Shown here in pieces: positions 1-6,031 of a stretch of DNA of 9,950 nt. Source of the DNA: Paracoccaceae bacterium (GTDB taxonomy: Bacteria; Pseudomonadota; Alphaproteobacteria; Rhodobacterales; Rhodobacteraceae). The translations under genes and the position numbers were made by a program. The stretch lies in assembly GCA_027069385.1 (NCBI GenBank), contig JALXER010000399.1, positions 1 to 9,950 on the forward strand. The letters are read 5' to 3'. The notes under the pieces were generated by a model. It saw nothing but the letters and a program-made list of their open reading frames with translations, had not been told where the DNA came from and made no database searches. The number at the start of each line of letters is the position of its first letter. The first letter of the stretch is position 1.

Positions 1-1158
1 TTGGAGGCGCTGGGCGGTGCCGCGCGCGCCGGTACAAAGGCTAAGGTGGGGGCGATCACCGGCTCGGTGGGCAAGACCGGCTCCAAGGAAATGTTGCGCG
101 TGGCGCTGGCCGGACAGGCAAAGCTGCATGTGGCCGAGAAAAGCTATAACAACCACGAAGGCGTGCCCCTGACGCTGGCACGCATGCCCGCCGATACCGA
201 GGTGGCGATTATCGAAACCGGCATGAACCACCCGGGCGAAATCGAACCGCTCGCCCGCATGACCCGCCCGCATGTGGCGCTGGTCACCACCGTTGCGCCG
301 GTGCATCTGGCCGCATTCGATACGGTGCGCGACATTGCCCGGGAAAAGGCGACAATCTTCAAGGGGTTGATGCCCGGCGGCACGGCCGTAATCAATGCCG
401 ACCTGCCCGATCAGGATGTTTTACGCGCCGATGCAGCGGCGGCAAACGCCAAGGTGCTGGCTTTCGGCGCTGGTGCCGAAGCCGATTATCGCCTCGCGCG
501 GCTTGACGTTTCGGCTGGCGCAACCATGGTACGCGCGGCCTGTGGCGGGTCGGAGTTCCTGTTTCGCCTGAATGTGCCCGCCCGCCATCTGGGCATGAAC
601 GCGCTGGGCGTGCTGGCGGTGGTCGATGCGCTGGGGCTGGATCTGGCCCGCGCCGCGCTGGGGCTGCTGGACTGGCGCGCGCCGCTCGGGCGCGGCGCAG
701 CTTACACCATTGCTCTGGGTCCGGCGGGGATCGACGGCCAATTCACCCTGATTGACGAAAGCTATAACGCCAATCCCGCCTCGGTCGCCGCAGCGCTAGA
801 GGTCCTGTCGCGCCATGACGGGCGCAAAATAGCCGTTCTTGGCGACATGCTGGAACTGGGCCGCGACAGCCTGCGCTTGCATCTTGATCTGGCCGGTCTG
901 CCCGCGATGGACAGCATCGATACCGTCCACACCACCGGCGAATTCATGGCCGGTTTAAACGGTACATTGCCCCGCCCGAAGCGCGGCCTGAAAACCCGAA
1001 ACCCGGTCGACCTTGCCGCGCAGATCACCCGCACGATCCGCCCCGGCGACGTTGTTATGGTCAAAGGGTCGCTGGGCATGAAAATGGCATTAATCGTTGA
1101 CGCGCTTAAAAATATGGGCCAAGCCACGCCCCTAACCCCACCAACCGAGTCGATTTGA
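1..1158 (+). CDS. murF: MurF, UDP-MurNAc-tripeptide--D-Ala-D-Ala ligase (5' partial)
   Basis: This cytoplasmic Mur ligase adds D-Ala-D-Ala to UDP-MurNAc-tripeptide using ATP. The visible 385 residues carry a P-loop GSVGKT at 21-26, the ETGMNHPGEI segment at 72-81, DESYNANPASV at 252-262, LGDMLELG at 280-287 and a VKGSLGM motif near the C-terminus (354-360). Family members usually have about 450-480 residues, with a substrate-binding domain of roughly 90 residues before the P-loop. Here the P-loop is only 20 residues in, so the N-terminal domain lies upstream of the window. The TTG at base 1 is an artefact of the window edge, not the start. The TGA at 1156-1158 directly abuts the ATG of mraY, which suggests translational coupling. 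Identity is very secure. Confidence 0.96.
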   Translation: MEALGGAARAGTKAKVGAITGSVGKTGSKEMLRVALAGQAKLHVAEKSYNNHEGVPLTLARMPADTEVAIIETGMNHPGEIEPLARMTRPHVALVTTVAPVHLAAFDTVRDIAREKATIFKGLMPGGTAVINADLPDQDVLRADAAAANAKVLAFGAGAEADYRLARLDVSAGATMVRAACGGSEFLFRLNVPARHLGMNALGVLAVVDALGLDLARAALGLLDWRAPLGRGAAYTIALGPAGIDGQFTLIDESYNANPASVAAALEVLSRHDGRKIAVLGDMLELGRDSLRLHLDLAGLPAMDSIDTVHTTGEFMAGLNGTLPRPKRGLKTRNPVDLAAQITRTIRPGDVVMVKGSLGMKMALIVDALKNMGQATPLTPPTESI

Positions 1159-2244
1159 ATGTTATACTACCTTAATCTGTTGTCCGACGGCGGAGACATG
1201 TTCAACCTGTTCCGCTATATTACCTTCCGCTCGGGCGGGGCGTTTTTTACCGCGCTGATCTTCGGGTTCATGTTCGGGCGTCCGCTCATCAACCTGTTGC
1301 GCCGCAAACAGGGCAAGGGCCAGCCGATCCGCGACGACGGCCCGCAAAGCCACATTCTGGAAAAAGCCGGCACCCCGACCATGGGCGGTGTGCTGATTCT
1401 GGGGGCGATTCTGGTCTCGACCCTGCTTTGGGCGCGGCTTGACAACCCCTATGTCTGGATGGTGCTGTTTGTAACCTACAGCTTCGGGGCCATCGGGTTC
1501 TGGGACGATTTCCTAAAGGTTTCCAAGCAGAACCACAAAGGCGTATCGGGCAAAATCCGGCTGGCGCTCGGCTTTGTCGTTGCGCTGGTAGCGGGGATCT
1601 GGGTGATGTGGGTGCAGGCCGATAATCTGTCGGGCTATCTGGCCTTTCCGGTGCTGAAGGACACGCTGCTTTACCTCGGGGTGCTGTTCGTGCCTTTCGC
1701 GATGATCGTGATTGTGGGCACCGCCAATGCGGTGAATTTCACCGACGGGCTGGACGGGCTGGCGATTATGCCGGTGATGATCGCTGCCGGCTCGTTCGGG
1801 ATCATCGCCTATCTGGTCGGGCGCACCGACTTTACCGAATATCTGGGCCTGCACTATGTCGTGGGCACCGGAGAGCTGACGATATTTGTCGCGGCACTGC
1901 TGGGCGGAGGTCTGGGGTTTTTGTGGTATAACGCCCCGCCTGCCGCGGTGTTCATGGGCGATACCGGCTCGCTGGCACTGGGCGGCGCGCTGGGCGCGAT
2001 TGCCGTGGCCACCAAGCACGAAATCGTGCTGGCCATTATCGGCGGGCTGTTCGTGGTGGAATTGCTGAGCGTGGTTATTCAGGTGCTGTATTACAAAAAA
2101 ACCGGCAAGCGAATCTTCCTGATGGCCCCGATTCACCACCACTTTGAAAAACTCGGCTGGGGTGAAAGCCAAATCGTGATCCGCTTCTGGATCATCTCGC
2201 TGATTCTGGCCCTGATCGGGCTGGCCACCCTGAAACTGCGATAG
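1159..2244 (+). CDS. mraY: MraY, phospho-MurNAc-pentapeptide transferase
   Basis: This integral inner-membrane enzyme transfers phospho-MurNAc-pentapeptide from UDP to undecaprenyl phosphate, giving lipid I. At 361 residues it has the normal family length, with about ten hydrophobic segments. Visible motifs are RDDGPQSH (58-65), PTMGG (73-77), FWDDFLK with the aspartate pair at 116-117, NFTDGLDG (193-200), FMGDTGS with D268, and the MAPIHHHFEKLGW histidine motif (H326-328). All expected catalytic acids and histidines are present. The ATG at 1159 immediately follows the murF stop and has no clear Shine-Dalgarno of its own, so coupled re-initiation is likely. A second ATG at 1198 has a GGAG only two bases upstream and is less likely. 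The MLYYLNLLSDGGD start resembles Rhodobacterales MraY proteins. Confidence 0.97.
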   Translation: MLYYLNLLSDGGDMFNLFRYITFRSGGAFFTALIFGFMFGRPLINLLRRKQGKGQPIRDDGPQSHILEKAGTPTMGGVLILGAILVSTLLWARLDNPYVWMVLFVTYSFGAIGFWDDFLKVSKQNHKGVSGKIRLALGFVVALVAGIWVMWVQADNLSGYLAFPVLKDTLLYLGVLFVPFAMIVIVGTANAVNFTDGLDGLAIMPVMIAAGSFGIIAYLVGRTDFTEYLGLHYVVGTGELTIFVAALLGGGLGFLWYNAPPAAVFMGDTGSLALGGALGAIAVATKHEIVLAIIGGLFVVELLSVVIQVLYYKKTGKRIFLMAPIHHHFEKLGWGESQIVIRFWIISLILALIGLATLKLR

Positions 2245-2259
2245 CGCGGCGGGGCCGCG
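2245..2259 (+). repeat. Small GC-rich hairpin directly after mraY stop
   Basis: CGCGGC (2245-2250) and GCCGCG (2254-2259) form a six-base-pair stem with a GGG loop, starting at the base after the mraY TAG. No T-run follows, so it is not a classical intrinsic terminator. It could protect the mRNA 3' end or be chance in GC-rich DNA. Confidence 0.35.
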
Positions 2260-2266
2260 TGGCGCG

Positions 2267-2305
2267 TCCCCTCCCCCGCTTGCGGGGGAGGGCTAGGGAG
2301 GGGGT
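2267..2305. repeat. Palindromic intergenic repeat of alphaproteobacterial type
   Basis: A perfect 11-base inverted repeat lies at 2269-2279 and 2282-2292 (CCCTCCCCCGC with its complement), separated by TT. A degenerate GGGAGGGGG tail follows at 2296-2304. Read on the minus strand, the element translates as TPSLALPRKRGRG, the kind of pseudo-peptide such repeats generate in spurious ORFs of many alphaproteobacterial genomes. From family knowledge this is a dispersed small palindromic repeat. It may form an mRNA hairpin between mraY and murD. Copies elsewhere in the genome cannot be seen from this window. Confidence 0.75.
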
Positions 2306-2399
2306 GTTTAATGGAGTAGCGTAGAGGTGTTCATAGGATTTAGGTGGGGCATAGGCGCCCTTCCAAATCGCGGGCATCTGTTTTATTGTACCCCTGATT

Positions 2400-2423
2400 G
2401 TGGGGCGAACCCCACCCTGTTTT
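2400..2423 (+). terminator. Terminator-like hairpin just upstream of the murD ribosome binding site
   Basis: GTGGGG (2400-2405) pairs with CCCCAC (2410-2415) around a CGAA tetraloop, and CCTGTTTT follows. The stem is strong but short and the T-run has only four bases, so it would be a weak intrinsic terminator. It ends two bases before the murD Shine-Dalgarno GAGG (2425-2428), an unusual place for a true terminator. It could instead be an attenuator-like or translation-modulating hairpin, or a remnant of a second dispersed repeat. Confidence 0.4.
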
Positions 2424-2435
2424 CGAGGTATACAT

Positions 2436-3812
2436 ATGATCCCGGTCAAAGGCTATTCCGGCAAGCGCGTGGGCGTGCTTGGCCTCGGGCGCAGCGGGCT
2501 GGCGACCGCGGCGGCGTTACGGGCTGGCGGAGCGGTGCCGCTATGCTGGGATGACAACGCTAAATCGCGCGAAGCCGCGGCCGCGCAAGGGTTCGAGGTG
2601 GCGGATCTTACCCGCGAGCGCGAGGCCGGTTCGCTGGATGTGCTGGTCACCTCGCCGGGCATTGCGCACCTCTACCCCGAGGCCCACAAGGCTATTCAGG
2701 CCGCATGGGCGGCGGGGGTGCCGGTGGATAACGATATCGGGCTGTTCTTCCAGTCCTTTGCCGATGAAAGCTGGGGTGAATTCGACCGCTTTCCCAAGGT
2801 GGTGTGCATCACCGGTTCCAATGGCAAATCCACCACCTCGGCATTGCTGCACCACATCTTGCAACATGCGGGTCGGCCCGGCCAGCTTGGCGGCAATATC
2901 GGCAAGGCTGTGCTGAGCCTCGACCCGGCCAGTGATGGCGAAGTCGCGGTGATAGAGCTGTCCTCTTACCAGACCGACCTTGCCCGCACCTTGCAGCCCG
3001 ACGTGGCCATTTTCCTGAACCTGTCGCCCGACCATCTGGACCGGCACGGCGGGCGCGGCGGTTATTTCGCGGCGAAAAAACGGCTGTTTACCCAAGGCGG
3101 GCCGGAACGCAGTATTATCGGCGTCGATGAGCCGGAAGGGCAGTTTCTGGCCAATGTGATTGCCGAAGGGGACAACGTGATCCGGATCAGTACCTCGCGC
3201 CAGCTAAAGGGCAAAGGCTGGAGCGTTTTTGCCCGCAAGGGGTTTCTGGTCGAATGGCGCAAAGGGCGGCAGGTGGCGTCGATCGACATGCGCGCAATGG
3301 AAGGGCTGCCCGGGGCGCATAACCAGCAAAACGCCTGCGCGGCCTACGCGGCCTGCCGGCATCTGGGGCTGGCCCCCAAGGTGATCGGGGGTGCAATGCA
3401 GAACTATGGCGGGTTGCGGCATCGCTGCCAGCAGGTCGGCGAGGTCGCGGGGGTGAAGTTTATCAACAACTCCAAGGCCACCAACGCCGATGCGGCGGGC
3501 AAGGCCTTGCTGGCCTTTGACAATATCCGCTGGATCGCTGGCGGGCAGGCCAAGGAAGGCGGCATCGCAACGCTGGCGCCGCTGTTCGGACGGGTGAAAA
3601 AGGCCTATCTGATTGGCGAGGCAGCGCCCGAATTTGCCGCGCAACTGGGCGATACCGCGCACGAGATAAGCCACACATTGCAAGCCGCCGTAAGCGCCGC
3701 CAGGGCCGAAGCCGAGCCGGGCGATACCATCCTGCTTGCACCGGCCTGCGCCAGTTTTGACCAGTTCGACAGCTTCGAGCAACGCGGCGAGATATTCGAG
3801 GCGCTGGTCTGA
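2436..3812 (+). CDS. murD: MurD, UDP-MurNAc-L-Ala--D-Glu ligase
   Basis: This cytoplasmic ATP-dependent ligase adds D-glutamate to UDP-MurNAc-L-alanine. From the chosen ATG it has 458 residues, normal for the family. Domain order is an N-terminal Rossmann-like UMAG-binding region (GVLGLGRSG, 13-21), a central ATPase domain with P-loop GSNGKST (127-133), ELSSYQ (174-179), LSPDHLDRH (196-204) and HNQQNA (295-300), and a C-terminal domain with NNSKATN (344-350) and LAPACASFDQFDSFEQRG (434-451). The ATG at 2436 is preferred because GAGG at 2425-2428 sits seven bases ahead and MIPVKGYSGKRVGVLGLG is a natural MurD beginning. The GTG at 2400 would add 12 non-conserved residues and falls inside a hairpin. 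A 191-base gap separates it from mraY. Confidence 0.96.
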   Translation: MIPVKGYSGKRVGVLGLGRSGLATAAALRAGGAVPLCWDDNAKSREAAAAQGFEVADLTREREAGSLDVLVTSPGIAHLYPEAHKAIQAAWAAGVPVDNDIGLFFQSFADESWGEFDRFPKVVCITGSNGKSTTSALLHHILQHAGRPGQLGGNIGKAVLSLDPASDGEVAVIELSSYQTDLARTLQPDVAIFLNLSPDHLDRHGGRGGYFAAKKRLFTQGGPERSIIGVDEPEGQFLANVIAEGDNVIRISTSRQLKGKGWSVFARKGFLVEWRKGRQVASIDMRAMEGLPGAHNQQNACAAYAACRHLGLAPKVIGGAMQNYGGLRHRCQQVGEVAGVKFINNSKATNADAAGKALLAFDNIRWIAGGQAKEGGIATLAPLFGRVKKAYLIGEAAPEFAAQLGDTAHEISHTLQAAVSAARAEAEPGDTILLAPACASFDQFDSFEQRGEIFEALV

Positions 3813-4120
3813 CACCTCCGCCGGTGGCGGCGCGTCTACTGTCCCCCTGTCGGCACCGTTTCCCCCGCGCCGCCCTGCACCCAAAGCACAGCTGGGCAGG
3901 TCTTGCCCCACGCACCATTACCCGCAAGTGCAACCGGTTCGGGGCGGCGCGGGTGCTTGCTGGCAACCGGCGCAACGGCAGACGCGCCGCTACCGGCGGG
4001 GTAATGCTGACATCGACAAAACAGATACGGCGTGGGATTTGGTCCGCAGGCCGATGCCTCCTTTTGCCGCGACCGGTATGGTCGCGGTGACAAGTATCGG
4101 GGCGGGCTTCAACCGCACGG
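3813..4120. other. Non-coding gap between convergent murD and the HTH-2TM gene
   Basis: This stretch of 308 bases has no convincing gene; open frames crossing it have arginine/proline-rich translations typical of GC-rich shadow frames. It contains several short inverted repeats: CCGCC/GGCGG at 3818-3830, GGGCA/TGCCC at 3894-3908, and GCGGCGCG (3944-3951) with CGCGCCGC (3983-3990). AACCGG occurs at 3932-3937 and again at 3965-3970. None is followed by a clear T-run. The stretch could hold a structured 3' UTR or a small RNA, but nothing identifies one. Confidence 0.6.
4067..4087 (-). terminator. Stem-loop at the 3' end of the HTH-2TM gene (possible transcription end)
   Basis: CCGCGACC (4067-4074) and GGTCGCGG (4080-4087) form a perfect eight-base-pair stem with a five-base loop. 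The hairpin begins 33 bases past the minus-strand stop codon at 4121-4123, a plausible spot for transcript 3'-end formation. On neither strand is it followed by a run of T, so it is not a textbook intrinsic terminator. It may act as a stabilising or Rho-assisted end for one or both of the converging transcripts. Confidence 0.4.
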
Positions 4121-4657
4121 TTATTTCCGGTTCAGGCGTTTTTCAACCTGCCGTCTTTCCCAGTCTTTATTGAAAAAGTTGAACGCGTCAAAGGTTGCGA
4201 GCGCGTGAAAGAACACGCCGATGCCCCAGCCCAGCGCCGGCCAGATGACCCACAGGTATCCGGGGCCGGTCAACAGGTTGATGATCAGCAAAATCACCAT
4301 AACCGCCAGATAGGAAAACAGGTTCATATAGAACTGTTTCAGGTCACGCACATATTCCAGCGCGTCGCGTTCTTCATCGGTCAGGCTGGGGTCGATGATG
4401 TCTTCTTCGCCCATCCATTCACGGACTTTGGCCAGCGCGGCGCGATCCTGGGCCGAGAGGGTTTCCTGGGTCATATCGGGTTCCTTTTGTAAGTCGGTTA
4501 TGTTGCTTTCGAATACCGCAGCCAGACATTTGAGCGATTCAAGGCTGGCTTTGCCGCCGCGCTCTATGCGCTGGATGGTGCGGGTGCTGACACCCGACAT
4601 CTCGGCCAGTTGTTCCTGGGACCAACCGCGAGCCAGTCTTAATTTGCGTATGATCAT
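4121..4657 (-). CDS. Xre-type HTH protein with C-terminal 2TM membrane domain
   Basis: The product is a probable membrane-anchored DNA-binding protein of 178 residues. Residues 1-57 form an Xre/Cro helix-turn-helix, with GWSQEQLAEMSGVSTRTIQRIERG covering the recognition region. Residues 63-108 are an acidic, probably helical linker. Residues 109-155 match the 2TM family: two hydrophobic helices (about 113-130 and 134-154) around the GPGYLWVIWPALGWGIG signature, then a charged WERRQVEKRL tail. The ATG at 4657 has TAGGAA six bases upstream. The gene is oriented against the cluster, convergent with murD and divergent from ftsW. Four 60-base lines counted inside it gave 50-60% GC, against 77% for one murC line. 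Its target is unknown; autoregulation is plausible. Met62 has its own strong Shine-Dalgarno, so a shorter 2TM-only product is possible. Confidence 0.88.
   Translation of the reverse strand: MIIRKLRLARGWSQEQLAEMSGVSTRTIQRIERGGKASLESLKCLAAVFESNITDLQKEPDMTQETLSAQDRAALAKVREWMGEEDIIDPSLTDEERDALEYVRDLKQFYMNLFSYLAVMVILLIINLLTGPGYLWVIWPALGWGIGVFFHALATFDAFNFFNKDWERRQVEKRLNRK
4475..4490 (-). promoter_or_regulatory. Internal ribosome binding site before Met62 of the HTH-2TM gene
   Basis: Read on the minus strand, AAAAGGAA (4488-4481) is followed by seven bases and an in-frame ATG at 4474-4472. This matches the Shine-Dalgarno consensus at least as well as the gene's own start signal. Initiation here would yield a 117-residue protein beginning MTQETLSAQD that lacks the HTH but keeps the acidic linker and both membrane helices. 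Confidence 0.5.
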
Positions 4658-4677
4658 GCTGTGTTCCTATTGATTGT

Positions 4678-4707
4678 CTGCGATGCCTGAACCCTAGGCC
4701 ATCGCAG
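4678..4707. promoter_or_regulatory. Inverted repeat, candidate operator of the HTH-2TM gene
   Basis: CTGCGATG (4678-4685) and CATCGCAG (4700-4707) are perfect inverted complements. The symmetry continues inward as CCT (4686-4688) and AGG (4696-4698), with one extra base on the right. The element lies 20-50 bases upstream of the regulator's ATG and would span the start of transcription if the minus-strand promoter proposed at 4710-4738 is real. That is the classic position for an autorepressor site. It could instead be a 5' UTR hairpin. Confidence 0.4.
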
Positions 4708-4709
4708 CC

Positions 4710-4738
4710 ATTGTGCCCACGTCATGCACCCGACACAA
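4710..4738 (-). promoter_or_regulatory. Possible promoter of the HTH-2TM gene
   Basis: On the minus strand, TTGTGT (4738-4733) and CACAAT (4715-4710) are separated by 17 bases. They match the -35 and -10 consensus at 3 of 6 and 4 of 6 positions. An imperfect inverted repeat, GTCATGC and GCGTGAC (4721-4727 and 4739-4745), overlaps the spacer and borders the -35. The match is weak and is supported mainly by position. Confidence 0.25.
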
Positions 4739-4764
4739 GCGTGACATTGCTGTTGGGTGGCAAT

Positions 4765-4796
4765 TTGCTGGAAAAACCCGAAAGGGCTGCTATACT
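4765..4796 (+). promoter_or_regulatory. Extended -10 promoter for ftsW-murG-murC-murB
   Basis: TATACT at 4791-4796 matches the sigma-70 -10 consensus at 5 of 6 positions and is preceded by TGC (4788-4790), making an extended -10. The nearest -35-like hexamer, TTGCTG at 4765-4770, is 20 bases away, so the extended -10 may carry most of the activity. The start would be near 4803, leaving a leader of about 65 bases. A dedicated promoter makes sense because the antisense HTH gene separates ftsW from murD. Confidence 0.5.
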
Positions 4797-4809
4797 GCCA
4801 TCCAACCAA

Positions 4810-4841
4810 GGCCGCAGACCTGAAAACAGGCATTCCCGGCC
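4810..4841 (+). other. Stem-loop in the ftsW leader
   Basis: GGCCG (4810-4814) pairs with CGGCC (4837-4841). Inside it CCTG (4819-4822) pairs with CAGG (4827-4830) around an AAAA loop, leaving an asymmetric internal loop. It lies between the predicted transcription start and the ftsW start codon. There is no T-run and no resemblance to a known riboswitch, so it may be a modest 5' UTR structure or chance. Confidence 0.25.
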
Positions 4842-4867
4842 CGAGGCAGTAACGAGAGAGCAGACCC

Positions 4868-6031
4868 ATGACTGAAATGGTATATGGCGCATTGGCGCCT
4901 TCAGACAGCGAACCGACCATGTCGAAATGGTGGCGGACCGTGGACCACTGGACCATGGTTGCCGTGTTCATTCTGGTGGGCATCGGCCTGCTGCTGGCCT
5001 TGGCGGCGTCGGGGCCGCTGGCGCTGGATAACCATCTTGACCCGTTGTATTACTTTCGCCGTCAGGGCGCGTTTGCGGTGCTGGCTATGGTGGTGATGAT
5101 CGTGCTGTCCATGCAATCACCCAAAACCATCCGGCGTCTGGCGGTGATCGGCTTCCTTGGGGCGGTGGTGGCGCTGGCGCTGCTGCCTGCCTATGGTGAC
5201 GACTTTGGCAAGGGCGCGGTGCGGTGGTTTTCGCTCGGGTTTCTGACGGTGCAGCCGGTAGAGTTCCTCAAACCGGTTTTCGCCGTATTCACCGCGTGGA
5301 TGATCGCCGCGAGCACCGATCTGGGCGGGCCGCCGGGCAAAACCATATCGCTGGCCTTTATGCTGGCCATCGTGGTGCAACTGGCCTTGCAGCCCGATTA
5401 CGGGCAGGCGGCGCTGGTCCTTGCCTGCTGGGGGCTGATCTATTTCGTTGCGGGCGCGCCCAAATGGCTGATCCTGACCTTGTTGGGCGGGGTGGCCTCG
5501 GCGGGCATGTTTGCCTATCGCAATTCCGATCATGTGGCGGGGCGGATCAACGACTATCTGGCCGGCGATCTGGACCCGCTAACCCAGATGTGGTTCGTCA
5601 ATCAGGCCATACAAGAGGGCGGCCTGACCGGCGTTGGTGCGGGGCAGGGCCATATCAAATGGTCGCTGCCCGACGCGCATTCCGATTTCGTTATTGCCGT
5701 GGCCGCCGAGGAATTCGGCCTGTTCTTTGTGCTGTTCGTGATTGGCGTTTTCATGTTCATCACCATCCGTTCCCTGCTGCGCCTGCGTCGCGAGCGCGAC
5801 GGCTTTACCCGTCTGGCCGGTGTCGGGCTGGCAAGCCTGATGGGCATGCAGGCGTTTATCAATCTGGGCGTGGCGGCGCGGTTGCTGCCCGCCAAGGGCA
5901 TGACGTTGCCCTTTGTCAGCTATGGCGGCTCGTCCTTGCTGGCGGCGGGGGCGATGATGGGCATGTTGCTGGCGCTGACAAGGCAACGGCCGCAGGGCGA
6001 CATGGGTGACGTGTTTGTCAGAGAGGACTGA
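4868..6031 (+). CDS. ftsW: FtsW, septal peptidoglycan glycosyltransferase (SEDS family)
   Basis: This polytopic inner-membrane SEDS protein of the divisome polymerises lipid II into glycan strands, working with the class B PBP FtsI. It has 387 residues, the usual length, with about ten hydrophobic segments. Visible motifs are KGAVRW (115-120), QPVEFLKP (129-136), RINDYL (226-231), LPDAHSDFVIAVAAEEFGL (267-285) and AKGMTLPFVSYGGSS (342-356). D273 in HSDF corresponds to the aspartate considered catalytic in SEDS enzymes. The ATG at 4868 is chosen because MTEMVYG is a typical Rhodobacterales FtsW beginning and GAGAG lies upstream; Met18 at 4919 is a weaker alternative. Its TGA abuts the murG ATG. 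The opposite-strand neighbour upstream means it must have its own promoter. Confidence 0.95.
   Translation: MTEMVYGALAPSDSEPTMSKWWRTVDHWTMVAVFILVGIGLLLALAASGPLALDNHLDPLYYFRRQGAFAVLAMVVMIVLSMQSPKTIRRLAVIGFLGAVVALALLPAYGDDFGKGAVRWFSLGFLTVQPVEFLKPVFAVFTAWMIAASTDLGGPPGKTISLAFMLAIVVQLALQPDYGQAALVLACWGLIYFVAGAPKWLILTLLGGVASAGMFAYRNSDHVAGRINDYLAGDLDPLTQMWFVNQAIQEGGLTGVGAGQGHIKWSLPDAHSDFVIAVAAEEFGLFFVLFVIGVFMFITIRSLLRLRRERDGFTRLAGVGLASLMGMQAFINLGVAARLLPAKGMTLPFVSYGGSSLLAAGAMMGMLLALTRQRPQGDMGDVFVRED

Noticed and set aside
1..3. TTG at base 1 as a murF start codon
   Set aside because: Starting here would remove the N-terminal domain and leave only 20 residues before the P-loop; the gene simply runs in from outside the window.
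2361..2389. Possible promoter TTCCAA-17-TATTGT upstream of murD
   Set aside because: It matches only 3 and 4 of 6 consensus positions, which is expected by chance in a gap of this size.
2400..2402. GTG start for murD, 12 codons upstream of the chosen ATG
   Set aside because: It lies inside a hairpin stem and adds residues unlike MurD; the ATG at 2436 has its own Shine-Dalgarno.
2192..2449. Minus-strand open frame of 85 codons in the mraY-murD gap
   Set aside because: Its TPSLALPRKRGRG stretch is the translation artefact of the intergenic palindromic repeat, so it supports a repeat rather than a protein.
3736..4173. Plus-strand open frame of 145 codons spanning the murD 3' end, the gap and the HTH gene 3' end
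   Set aside because: It overlaps two real genes on opposite strands, has a Pro/Arg-rich translation, and lacks a credible ribosome binding site or family resemblance.
5252..5275. FtsW QPVEF (V131) as a damaged QPSEF motif
   Set aside because: The middle residue varies among true FtsW proteins (E. coli has alanine there), and all other signatures including HSDF are intact.
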